From Gammaproteobacteria bacterium (GTDB lineage: Bacteria; Pseudomonadota; Gammaproteobacteria; Granulosicoccales; Granulosicoccaceae), in the NCBI GenBank assembly GCA_019634245.1, contig JAHQVR010000276.1:1-6462 (forward strand): a stretch of DNA of 6,462 bases, in the 5' to 3' direction. Shown here piece by piece: positions 1-6,173 of the stretch. The notes beneath the pieces were generated by a model. The model worked only from the letters and a program-made list of their open reading frames with translations, did not search any database and was not told where the DNA came from. Position 1 is the first letter of the stretch; every line of letters begins with the position of its first letter. Position numbers and translations under genes: made by a program.

Positions 1-409
1 CAACCGACACATCGGTAAAGCGGTGCGGTGAGGCTTCATACAATTGTGGAGTTTCGTCGTTCGGTAACGATAAATAGGTTTTTAAAAAAACGCTCGCATC
101 CTGTTTGCCTTGGTCGGTGGTAATGTCAAATCGACCGCTACGTTCGGATGAAGTAAGGGAAAGAGTTCCAGTGGATTCGTCGAGTTCGGTGTGCAGTTTC
201 ACTAACGATGCATCGCGTGCCAGCATATAAAACTTAGTTTTGGGTAACGGTTTCGGGTTTGCAGGGTCAAACCCGCTGTCGGGGCGCGCGAATCCAAATC
301 GCCGGTCGCCAGGAAATCCTTTGCCCGGTTCCAGGGTCACGGTATTAAGTATCTCGCCTGTTAAGCCTTTTACTGGATAGCGAGTGAGTGTTTCTATAGC
401 TGCAATCAT
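1..409 (-). CDS. MOSC domain-containing protein, 5' part only (C-terminal part beyond the left edge)
   Basis: The minus strand is open from ATG at 409 to base 1, giving 136 codons that begin MIAAIETLTRYPVKGL. The pattern YPVKGLTGE (residues 11-19) followed by a GDRRFGFARP segment (34-43) is the signature of the MOSC N-terminal beta-barrel domain, and the HRFTDVSV near residue 130 matches the H-x-F-x-D-V-x stretch where the MOSC domain proper begins in short members of this family. MOSC proteins bind sulfur or molybdenum-cofactor substrates on a conserved Cys; that Cys would lie outside the window, so activity cannot be judged. An in-frame TAA lies five codons upstream of the ATG, which fixes the start, although no good Shine-Dalgarno sequence is visible. 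The gene is downstream of, and codirectional with, the yeiH-like gene, 240 bases away. The family assignment is firm, the exact substrate unknown. Confidence 0.85.
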   Translation of the reverse strand, partial: MIAAIETLTRYPVKGLTGEILNTVTLEPGKGFPGDRRFGFARPDSGFDPANPKPLPKTKFYMLARDASLVKLHTELDESTGTLSLTSSERSGRFDITTDQGKQDASVFLKTYLSLPNDETPQLYEASPHRFTDVSV

Positions 410-649
410 GGCACAACCAGTTTTTTATCAACGGATGCTACGATGCAGGGAGTTTCCCCACTTGAAACGGCTACCGCAGGACAGCAGTTCGAATGAAGTG
501 CAAAGAGCGATAGAGCAGGCGAGACAGTTATTACTAGGCACTGGTGGTAATTCCTTTTGTTATTCTTGTTCAGTTGATTTGTCAGGGAAAGCCAACATCC
601 AGTTAACCATTAATGCTGACAGACAGGCAAGCAAACTTTCGACTAATGC
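410..649. other. Spacer between yeiH-like gene and MOSC gene, with a doubtful small ORF on +
   Basis: This 240-base stretch holds no recognisable gene, RNA or hairpin terminator. A plus-strand ORF crosses it (ATG at 408 or GTG at 384, stop at 651-653), encoding about 81 to 89 residues ending ADRQASKLSTNA. It overlaps the MOSC start head-on and its stop interlocks with the yeiH stop in the shared CTAG. It has no ribosome binding site, uses several rare AGA, AGG and ATA codons and resembles no family I know, so I do not call it a gene. Confidence 0.4.
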
Positions 650-1660
650 CTAGGGGGTTGTGATGATGTGTAACACCAGGCTGATGAATATCAGCAGAAA
701 TACGGTCTCCACCGTCACCACCAACAACGCGGTACCACCGACATCCTTAAGACTCTTCAACGACGTCTTAATACCTATTGCAACGATCCCAATCACCAGC
801 AACCACGACGATAAGGAGGAGAGCACCTGATGGATTCCCGACGGCACCCACCCCAGACTGTTCACGGTGGTGGCCGCCGCAAACCCTACGATAAACCAAG
901 GCATGTTGGCGGCACCCGACGCTTTTTTTTCACTGTGGTAGAACACGGTTAGTAACAGCAGAATGGGCAGCAATAAAGAGACTCGAAAGAGTTTTATTAC
1001 GGTGGCGGTATTGCCACTTTGTTCAGAGACCGAAAAACCGGCACCGACCACTTGGGCGACATCGTGAATGGTGGCGCCAAGCAGAATACCCGTGATGTTG
1101 TGATCGAACCCAATCTTGTCAGCGATGATCGGATACAGAACCATGGACACGGTGGAGAGCGTGGTCACCGCCACGATGGTGAAGGCTGTGTCTCTTTCGC
1201 TGTTTTCGGTTTTTGGCAGCACTGAAGAGATCGCCAGGGCAGCGGATGCGCCGCAAATACCGACAGAACCACCTGTGAGTATCCCAAATTTAAGTTTACG
1301 TCCTACCGAATAAGACAGCAGTACGCCAGCGGCGATTGTTAGAAAGACACCCAGAAAAACCAATGCAGTGATTTCGAGTCCGAGTGATGTGATATCGGCA
1401 AACGTCAAGCGCAGCCCGAGTAGCGCAACGCCGCATTTCAGTAACACAGAGGATGAGAATTCGACACCCGGTAGCGTTTTATGATCTTCCGACAGATGAT
1501 GCAAACTTAATCCGAGCAGTAAGGCAAACAACATCGTCGGTGCTTGGTAGTGATCGGATAAGAATCGAGCGGCCACCGCAATAATGGCACACATGATTAG
1601 ACCGGGCCAGAGCAGGCTGACGGTTTCCGGAACATTAGAGTTTTTGACCGCCAAATCCAT
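650..1660 (-). CDS. yeiH: YeiH/UPF0324 family membrane protein (putative sulfate exporter family)
   Basis: The 336-residue product is a polytopic inner-membrane protein with roughly ten hydrophobic segments spread over residues 17-332. Family signatures are GICGASA (134-140) after a Gly-rich GGSVG, the ATIHDVAQVVGAG stretch (196-208), KLFRV (223-227) and GIKTSLKSL (296-304). These place it in the Cons_hypoth698/UPF0324 family that includes E. coli YeiH and is annotated as putative sulfate exporter; the substrate has not been established for most members. An upstream ATG at 1699 would add 13 residues, but ATG 1660 is preceded seven bases away by AAGGAG, while the 1699 start has AGGTAGG directly against the codon, so 1660 is preferred. 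Length fits the family (about 340-350). It is transcribed divergently from mutY, and the MOSC gene follows 240 bases downstream. Its stop overlaps that of a doubtful opposite ORF. Confidence 0.92.
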   Translation of the reverse strand: MDLAVKNSNVPETVSLLWPGLIMCAIIAVAARFLSDHYQAPTMLFALLLGLSLHHLSEDHKTLPGVEFSSSVLLKCGVALLGLRLTFADITSLGLEITALVFLGVFLTIAAGVLLSYSVGRKLKFGILTGGSVGICGASAALAISSVLPKTENSERDTAFTIVAVTTLSTVSMVLYPIIADKIGFDHNITGILLGATIHDVAQVVGAGFSVSEQSGNTATVIKLFRVSLLLPILLLLTVFYHSEKKASGAANMPWFIVGFAAATTVNSLGWVPSGIHQVLSSLSSWLLVIGIVAIGIKTSLKSLKDVGGTALLVVTVETVFLLIFISLVLHIITTP

Positions 1661-1667
1661 AGTGATG

Positions 1668-1673
1668 CTCCTT
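1668..1673 (-). promoter_or_regulatory. Ribosome binding site of the yeiH-like gene
   Basis: The minus strand reads AAGGAG, seven bases before the ATG at 1660. Its strength and spacing decide the start in favour of 1660 over the upstream in-frame ATG at 1699. Confidence 0.85.
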
Positions 1674-1768
1674 GCGCGAGAAATAACCAGATCCCTCATC
1701 CTACCTAAACTGGCTTTTTTTACGAGCTAGTTATTTTTATGTGCGGACAGTTTTTATTTATGCATACG

Positions 1769-1797
1769 TTGACCACTCAGTCGCCCGACGGTATTCC
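1769..1797 (+). promoter_or_regulatory. Possible sigma-70 promoter in the yeiH/mutY divergent spacer
   Basis: TTGACC (1769-1774), a 17-base spacer and TATTCC (1792-1797) point towards mutY. The -35 box is good (five of six), the -10 box poor (three of six plus position), and it would leave a leader of about 125 bases. The rest of the 1661-1930 spacer shows no better promoter, terminator or operator that I can support, so mutY transcription could start elsewhere in it. Confidence 0.22.
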
Positions 1798-1930
1798 CCC
1801 ACGAAAATGAGCGAGGTAGACCCAACTCCAAGCCGGTATACATTTATTTCCCTGATACTTAAGGTAAAGCTCGTCGGTTTGCCTTACACTGGTGGAACCT
1901 GATTGACTTCTAGTTATCGAATAATCACTT

Positions 1931-3007
1931 TTGAACGACTCGGCATTTACGACGGATTCATTCTCCGAGGCTGTGCTCGATTGGTTCGAGCAGCACGGCC
2001 GCAAGCACTTGCCCTGGCAACAGAACCCAACACCCTACCGTGTGTGGGTGTCGGAAATCATGTTGCAACAAACACAAGTGGCTACCGTGATACCTTATTA
2101 CAAACGGTTTATGGAGAGCTTCCCCAGCACGGAAAATTTAGCCAATGCACCCATCGATGATGTGCTGGCGCATTGGTCGGGTTTAGGCTACTACGCACGA
2201 GCGCGAAATTTACATCGTTGCGCGATTCAGGTGATGAGTGAACACGCTGGACAATGGCCATCGTCGGTGGATGAGTTGGTGGTGTTACCGGGTATCGGTC
2301 GATCCACCGCAGGTGCGATTTTAAGTTTATCGCAAGGCGCACCAACACCTATTTTAGATGGCAATGTAAAGCGAGTATTAGCGCGTTACTTTGCGGTGCC
2401 TGGTTGGCCCGGTAAACAAGCGGTGTTAAACACCTTGTGGCAACACAGTGAAACAGTGACACCGGTGAAGCGCACCGGTGAATTCAATCAAGCGATGATG
2501 GATTTAGGGGCAACGCTGTGTACACGAACCAAGCCTCAATGCTTTGTGTGTCCATTAACGTCCAACTGCACTGCTTACAACGAGGGCAATCCTTTGGAGT
2601 ACCCGGGCAAGAAGCCGAAGCGTGAAAAACCGGTGAAGCAAACGGTGATGTTGGCGGTACACAATACACAAGGGGCACTGTTATTGGAAAAACGTCCTGA
2701 TTCGGGTATCTGGGGAGGTTTGTGGAGCTTGCCAGAAATCGACACATTGGAGGCGTTACCTGATTGGCTTCTGCAACAAGGCCTAACAGCCACGACACAT
2801 CAGGCTGAGTCGGTGGCGCGATTTCGGCACACGTTCAGTCATTATCATCTGGATATTGATGTCCGGCAGCTCACTTTAGCCCAACAAACCCCGCGATTGA
2901 ACGAGACAGATCAGCATCACTGGTGGGATAATGAGGGATCGCTTCCCGGCGGCATCGCAGCCCCGGTGGCCAAACTCTTAAAGCTGCTAACAGGAGAACG
3001 TGTGTGA
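1931..3007 (+). CDS. mutY: Adenine DNA glycosylase MutY
   Basis: MutY removes adenine mispaired with 8-oxoguanine, preventing G:C to T:A transversions. The 358-residue protein aligns with E. coli MutY (350) without gaps through the catalytic domain. Visible features are the SEIMLQQTQ motif with catalytic Glu42, the helix-hairpin-helix [12 protein letters not shown] (about 119-130), catalytic Asp143 in [12 protein letters not shown], and the 4Fe-4S ligands Cys197, Cys204, Cys207 and Cys213 (C-x6-C-x2-C-x5-C). The C-terminal NUDIX-like domain that recognises 8-oxoG spans about 236-350 and contains [11 protein letters not shown]. The start is TTG: an in-frame TAA lies at 1922-1924, there is no ATG or GTG before the family-conserved N-terminus (FSEAVLDWF), and the next GTG at 1973 would cut into it. 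No clear Shine-Dalgarno precedes the TTG, suggesting weak translation. The last codons overlap the yggX start. Confidence 0.98.
   Translation: MNDSAFTTDSFSEAVLDWFEQHGRKHLPWQQNPTPYRVWVSEIMLQQTQVATVIPYYKRFMESFPSTENLANAPIDDVLAHWSGLGYYARARNLHRCAIQVMSEHAGQWPSSVDELVVLPGIGRSTAGAILSLSQGAPTPILDGNVKRVLARYFAVPGWPGKQAVLNTLWQHSETVTPVKRTGEFNQAMMDLGATLCTRTKPQCFVCPLTSNCTAYNEGNPLEYPGKKPKREKPVKQTVMLAVHNTQGALLLEKRPDSGIWGGLWSLPEIDTLEALPDWLLQQGLTATTHQAESVARFRHTFSHYHLDIDVRQLTLAQQTPRLNETDQHHWWDNEGSLPGGIAAPVAKLLKLLTGERV
2992..2996 (+). promoter_or_regulatory. Ribosome binding site of yggX inside mutY
   Basis: AGGAG lies within the final codons of mutY, seven bases before GTG 3004 and 19 before ATG 3016. The spacing selects the GTG as the yggX start and indicates translational coupling to mutY. 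Confidence 0.8.
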
Positions 3008-3276
3008 CAGAGCGAATGGTCCAATGTGCCAAGCTAGACAAGGAGCTTCCAGGGCTCGAGCGACCAACCTATCCAGGGGATTTGGGTAAACGGATTTACT
3101 TCAACATTTCTCAGGAAGCCTGGCAGATGTGGATTGGTCATCAGACGATGTTGATCAATGAATATCGATTAACACCGGTCGACCCAAAAGCCCGTAAATT
3201 TTTAGAAGAAGAGATGGAAAAGTTTCTCTTCAGTGACGATGCTGCACCACCCCCGGATTTTGTCCCCGAAGCCTAG
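3004..3276 (+). CDS. yggX: YggX, probable Fe(2+)-trafficking / oxidative damage protection protein
   Basis: This 90-residue cytosolic protein matches YggX over its whole length: Cys8 near the N-terminus (E. coli Cys7), [19 protein letters not shown], then ISQEAWQMW and the family hallmark [11 protein letters not shown], ending in an acidic amphipathic EEEMEKFLF helix. YggX of Salmonella and E. coli protects iron-sulfur enzymes from superoxide and is proposed to carry labile iron. The start is GTG, which overlaps the mutY stop as GTGA; ATG 3016 would also keep the conserved Cys but is too far from the AGGAG. The mutY-yggX pairing is conserved in gammaproteobacteria and fits a joint oxidative-damage role. 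The stop is only eight bases from the stop of the convergent GGDEF/EAL gene, with no hairpin terminator between them. Confidence 0.97.
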   Translation: MTERMVQCAKLDKELPGLERPTYPGDLGKRIYFNISQEAWQMWIGHQTMLINEYRLTPVDPKARKFLEEEMEKFLFSDDAAPPPDFVPEA

Positions 3277-3284
3277 TGGGCCGT

Positions 3285-5624
3285 TTATGCCGCTTGCGCT
3301 TCCGTAGGAATGAGTGTGGTGAGCACGTCGGGCAGCTCACCCAGACTTACTGGTTTTGAAAACAAATACCCTTGAGCGCTATCGCACCCGGCTGCTTTTA
3401 ACCAATTCAATTGCTCAACGGTTTCAGCACCTTCGGCTAAGCAGATAAGATCCAGGCCCTGTGATATCGCAATAATGCCTTTGATGATTGCCTGCTTTTT
3501 TAAATCGTGCTCGACATCATCGACAAACGATTTATCGACTTTGATGCAATTGATTGGCAGTTGCACCAGATAGCTCAACGATGCGTAGCCGGTGCCAAAA
3601 TCATCAATCGCGATACTAATGCCAAACTCGGCGAGTTGGCGGGCTAGCTTCTCGGCGTGATCAGCGTGTTTTAAAAAGGCGGTTTCAGTCAGCTCAATTT
3701 CCAACCGATGTGGATCGATGCCCGCCTGATTGACGGCAAGCTGTAAACGGTCGAGTAAATTGTGTTGTGGAGAAAACTCCACCGCCGACACATTGATGGC
3801 TAATCGCATCTGCGGATGTGTTTGTTCTAATGTTTTGATTTCTTCAAACGCCTTTTTCAATACCCAGTCAGTGATTTGTCCGATCAATCCGCAGTGTTCC
3901 GCAATCGGAATAAAGATATCGGGGCGAATCCAACCCAGCGTGGGATGTTCCCAACGTAGCAGTACTTCCAGGCAATCGGCCTTTAACGAATGAATATCGA
4001 TTTGCGGCTGATACACCAAGGAGAATTGTCCTTCTTCGATGGCCGCAACAAGATCTTTTTGCAGTAGCAATCGGTAGGAGAGTTCATGGGCCAGGGCTTC
4101 GGTGAAGACATAGAACTGATTTCGACCGGAATCTTTGGCTTTGTACATCGCAATATCCGCATTCTTTATTAACTCTGCAGACGTTGATCCGTGATTAGGG
4201 TAATGACAAATTCCGATACTGGCGCCGATGGTGATCTCTTGTGAGTCTAGCGGAATAGGTGTGCCAATGATGCGAATCAGGTCTTCGGCGATAGATTCAA
4301 CGCTGGGTCGATTTTTCAGTTGCGTTAGAAGAATCATAAATTCGTCCCCGCCAATACGGGCTAGAGTATCGTTGGACGTTAGGTAATCACTGATGCGGTT
4401 TGCCACATCCTTGAGAACTTGATCTCCTACAATGTGACCCATCGTATCGTTGACGTTTTTAAATAAATCGAGATCCAAGTACAGAATGCAAGTGCAGTTT
4501 TCGGAAACACTATTCCTGATAGCAAGATCTAGCCGTTCATGAAACGCTTTGCGGTTACACAATCCTGTCAGTGGGTCGGATTTAGCTTGCCGAGTCATTT
4601 CCTGCTGAGCGGTGATGCGCTCCAGTGTTGAATTTAGCAATCGAGCCAATGTATCCAATGCCGAGATGGCATCTTCAATGTGTAAATCAGTATCGGGTGC
4701 AGTGATGTTAAAACAGCGTTTGGTTTTATCTTGGCTGAAGATAGGATATGACCACACATGGTTATTGCCGGCTTCTCCCAGGGACCGGTGTGCTTTGATG
4801 GGAGAGTGGAGTAGATCGGTAGCATGAAAGTAGGTTCGTTCCACTAAGCTTTGTTCCAGACCCGAGGCCTCCAAAGTAAGGCGGGTGCCTATTCGATCTG
4901 TACTCAAGCCTACCAGCGCTTCAATGGTGACGAAATTTGGATCGTCATCCAGTGCGCAAAAACTAACGCGTTTAGCACCCACCAACTTGGTGGCACAGTC
5001 GGCTGCCAGGTTTAATGCTGCCTGAGTGGATGGTGCTCTTAATAGCTCCTCGCTGAGTTCGTTTAAGTATTCAAGATGCTCGGCGTACAGGCGGTGTCGT
5101 GCAGATTCTTTGCGCGACTGAAAAACATCTACGTAAGAGACTGCGATGGCCAGTATGGCCGCAGTTTGTTCCAACGTGAATCGATCCTGACGGGTGTACT
5201 CGTGGGATTGGGAGGCGATGTTCACCGTGCCAATGATTTCCCGACCAGTCACAATGGGCACGACGAGAACAGAAATAAAATCTGCCTCATGCAGTAGTTT
5301 GTTGATATCGCGTTCGAGATTCTCTGCCGGGTTATAAATGATGGGTACAGCGACACTATCGGTAAATGAATCGTATGTTTTCCTGGTCGAAAACACCTGC
5401 CCCACACAAATATCAAGCTGGGAAGAGGGGTTCGCATACACTGCTTGAACGACGATACCGCGTTGTTCGGGTGAAAAGTGGGTGATGGTCACGTGTTCGG
5501 CGGGGAGCACAGTGGGGACAAAGTCCGCAATGCAGGCGTAAATCTCGGCTGTGGTGTCGAGATCTGAAATTCTCTCAACCAGCTGGCCGAACTTCGTTAA
5601 TGCGGCAGAGGAGCGTTTCTGCAT
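3285..5624 (-). CDS. GAF-GAF-GGDEF-EAL cyclic-di-GMP signalling protein
   Basis: The 779-residue protein has no membrane segment or signal peptide. Residues about 9-165 form one GAF-like domain and about 182-335 a second, weaker one. A GGDEF domain follows (about 347-505: DPLTGLCNR, then ARIGGDEF with GGDEF at 425-429) and an EAL domain (about 518-770). GGDEF domains make cyclic-di-GMP; EAL domains cleave it. The cyclase signature is intact, but the I-site position five residues before GGDEF reads T-S-N-D rather than R-x-x-D, so product inhibition is probably lost. The EAL signature is EVLLRW (Glu553), with Asn611, Glu644, Glu647, Asp674, Asp675, Lys695, Glu731, Glu734 and Gln751 all present, so phosphodiesterase activity is expected. 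ATG 5624 is chosen (AAGGA 11 bases upstream); an in-frame start at 5843 would add 73 unconserved residues running through the regulatory spacer. It is convergent with yggX. Which activity dominates cannot be told. Confidence 0.95.
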   Translation of the reverse strand: MQKRSSAALTKFGQLVERISDLDTTAEIYACIADFVPTVLPAEHVTITHFSPEQRGIVVQAVYANPSSQLDICVGQVFSTRKTYDSFTDSVAVPIIYNPAENLERDINKLLHEADFISVLVVPIVTGREIIGTVNIASQSHEYTRQDRFTLEQTAAILAIAVSYVDVFQSRKESARHRLYAEHLEYLNELSEELLRAPSTQAALNLAADCATKLVGAKRVSFCALDDDPNFVTIEALVGLSTDRIGTRLTLEASGLEQSLVERTYFHATDLLHSPIKAHRSLGEAGNNHVWSYPIFSQDKTKRCFNITAPDTDLHIEDAISALDTLARLLNSTLERITAQQEMTRQAKSDPLTGLCNRKAFHERLDLAIRNSVSENCTCILYLDLDLFKNVNDTMGHIVGDQVLKDVANRISDYLTSNDTLARIGGDEFMILLTQLKNRPSVESIAEDLIRIIGTPIPLDSQEITIGASIGICHYPNHGSTSAELIKNADIAMYKAKDSGRNQFYVFTEALAHELSYRLLLQKDLVAAIEEGQFSLVYQPQIDIHSLKADCLEVLLRWEHPTLGWIRPDIFIPIAEHCGLIGQITDWVLKKAFEEIKTLEQTHPQMRLAINVSAVEFSPQHNLLDRLQLAVNQAGIDPHRLEIELTETAFLKHADHAEKLARQLAEFGISIAIDDFGTGYASLSYLVQLPINCIKVDKSFVDDVEHDLKKQAIIKGIIAISQGLDLICLAEGAETVEQLNWLKAAGCDSAQGYLFSKPVSLGELPDVLTTLIPTEAQAA

Positions 5625-5658
5625 AGATCGAACTTTCCTTAGTTCTGGTATCAGCCCT

Positions 5659-5674
5659 CGATCATCGATGATCG
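5659..5674. repeat. Perfect 16-bp palindrome CGATCATCGATGATCG
   Basis: The 16 bases are a perfect self-complementary palindrome lying 34 bases before the ATG of the GGDEF/EAL gene and downstream of its putative sigma-54 start site, so in its leader or core promoter region. It carries two symmetric GATC (Dam methylation) sites. The flanks add a C-G pair and a T-G wobble. It could be a regulator operator or, in RNA, a stem next to the ribosome binding site. The palindrome is certain; its function is inferred. Confidence 0.6.
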
Positions 5675-5689
5675 GGCACCCAATAAGTA

Positions 5690-5706
5690 GGCAAGCTCGA
5701 TGCCAG
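5690..5706 (-). promoter_or_regulatory. Sigma-54 (RpoN) promoter-like element of the GGDEF/EAL gene, proximal copy
   Basis: The minus strand reads CTGGCATCGAGCTTGCC. It matches the -24/-12 consensus YTGGCAC-N5-TTGC at nearly every conserved position, with the invariant GG (5704-5703) and GC (5692-5691) separated by exactly ten bases. Predicted transcription start is near 5679, giving a leader of about 55 bases that contains the 16-bp palindrome. No sigma-70 promoter of comparable quality is seen. An enhancer-binding activator would be needed; its site is not identified. Confidence 0.42.
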
Positions 5707-5723
5707 AAAGGGTGGATCGGACA

Positions 5724-5740
5724 CGCGAAATGGGTGCCAG
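5724..5740 (-). promoter_or_regulatory. Second sigma-54-like element, distal copy
   Basis: The minus strand reads CTGGCACCCATTTCGCG. The -24 half TGGCAC is perfect and GG to GC spacing is again ten bases (GC at 5726-5725), but the -12 half is TCGC instead of TTGC. It shares the ten-base word CTTTCTGGCA with the proximal copy, 34 bases away. It may be a weaker tandem promoter, a non-productive sigma-54 binding site or simply a repeat. Confidence 0.25.
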
Positions 5741-5745
5741 AAAGT

Positions 5746-5766
5746 GGGCTGAAAAGCCCCAATTTT
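5746..5766 (+). other. Terminator-like hairpin GGGCT-GAAA-AGCCC followed by CAATTTT
   Basis: A five-pair stem (5746-5750 with 5755-5759) closed by a GAAA tetraloop is followed on the plus strand by CAATTTT. It could stop antisense transcription before the tRNA gene, or act as an inverted repeat just upstream of the distal sigma-54-like element. The stem is short and the T tract weak, and no plus-strand gene ends before it. Confidence 0.25.
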
Positions 5767-5795
5767 GCCCAAGAGCCTAGGGGTTGTGGTATTGT
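5765..5795 (+). promoter_or_regulatory. Possible tRNA-Phe promoter with extended -10
   Basis: TGgTATTGT (5787-5795) is an extended -10 box, followed by a GC-rich discriminator (gcgtgctcgcg) as is typical of stable-RNA promoters under stringent control. The best -35 is TTGCCC at 5765, at a long 19-base spacing. Transcription from about 5802 would give a 65-base 5' leader before the tRNA. Confidence 0.33.
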
Positions 5796-5866
5796 GCGTG
5801 CTCGCGTGGGATCGGCGTTCTGCCAGAGCTCGGCGACGGGCAACGCGCCCTAAAAACATCAAAAAT

Positions 5867-5942
5867 GGCCAGGTAGCTCAGTTGGTAGAGCAGGGGACTG
5901 AAAATCCCCGTGTCGGCAGTTCGAATCTGTCCCTGGCCACCA
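5867..5942 (+). tRNA. tRNA-Phe (anticodon GAA)
   Basis: A complete 76-base cloverleaf is present. The acceptor stem GGCCAGG (5867-5873) pairs perfectly with CCTGGCC (5932-5938), followed by discriminator A and an encoded CCA (5940-5942). The D stem is GCTC/GAGC, the anticodon stem GGGGA/TCCCC with loop CTGAAAA and anticodon GAA at 5900-5902, the variable loop GTGTC, and the T arm GGCAG-TTCGAAT-CTGTC with one G-U pair. It resembles E. coli tRNA-Phe closely in the D and anticodon arms. No strong terminator follows: CCCC/GGGG at 5960-5963 and 5977-5980 could form a weak stem, without a T tract. tRNA-Phe genes are common integration targets, but I found no second copy of its 3' end in this window. 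Confidence 0.99.
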
Positions 5943-6006
5943 TTAAACAAGCATTTATACCCCTCCGCTCTAACTCGGGGCACCTCTGGCTCTAACCACA
6001 CATATA

Positions 6007-6111
6007 ATTAAACGCGTAGACCAATACAGCGCAAATGACACAGGTCGTGGTTATGGGCAGAGCCCATGTTCGCGCTTTGTGTCAATTGTCCGCTGCATGC
6101 TTTTGTTAGGT
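6007..6111 (-). repeat. Integron attC-like recombination site (59-base element), minus orientation
   Basis: Read on the minus strand, the element begins ACCTAAC (6111-6105), a perfect R'' box (RYYYAAC), followed by AA, a short spacer and the L''-like CAGCGGACAA (6095-6086). A long imperfect stem follows: TGACACA pairs with TGTGTCA, and the tip is ATGGGC-TCT-GCCCAT. The returning arm carries TTGCGCTG (L') and ends GCGTTTAAT, where GTTTAAT (6013-6007) matches the core GTTRRRY with one mismatch. L'' has two extra bases relative to L', the asymmetry that gives attC its direction. The R''-L'' end agrees at many positions with the degenerate primers long used for attC sites, as I remember them. The small gene at 6455-6174 points into the site 62 bases away, the normal cassette order. 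The imperfect R' box and a 13-base L'-R' spacer are the weak points. Confidence 0.6.
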
Positions 6112-6173
6112 TTGTACGCACGAAATTGCTATTCATACGGTTATTAATTTCTATTTTTTATTTTATTTATGAA

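Noticed and set aside
1807..1902. 31-codon plus-strand ORF (ATG 1807) upstream of mutY
   Set aside because: No Shine-Dalgarno sequence, no known leader peptide resemblance and no attenuator structure after it.
1777..2004. Minus-strand ORF across the yeiH/mutY spacer
   Set aside because: It runs into the conserved mutY N-terminus on the opposite strand, has no ribosome binding site and no recognisable motif.
5812..5830. Third TGCCAGA word as another sigma-54 site
   Set aside because: On the minus strand the GG is not followed by GC at ten bases, so only the -24 half resembles the consensus.
5625..5843. N-terminal extension of the GGDEF/EAL protein to a start at 5843
   Set aside because: The extra 73 residues resemble no GAF extension, run through the sigma-54-like elements, the palindrome and the possible tRNA promoter, and lack a ribosome binding site; ATG 5624 has an AAGGA upstream.
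5765..6001. Two ORFs, one per strand, covering the tRNA gene
   Set aside because: They are readings through tRNA-Phe and its flanks; the cloverleaf is unambiguous.
5943..6006. Phage or island attachment duplication of the tRNA-Phe 3' end
   Set aside because: No second copy of the T-arm or acceptor sequence could be found downstream within the window.
5990..6111. attC site read on the plus strand (CTCTAAC to GTTAGGT)
   Set aside because: The spacing to the inner boxes would be very uneven (30 versus 9 bases), the extra L-box bases would be on the wrong side, and the adjacent gene would point the wrong way; the minus orientation solves all three.
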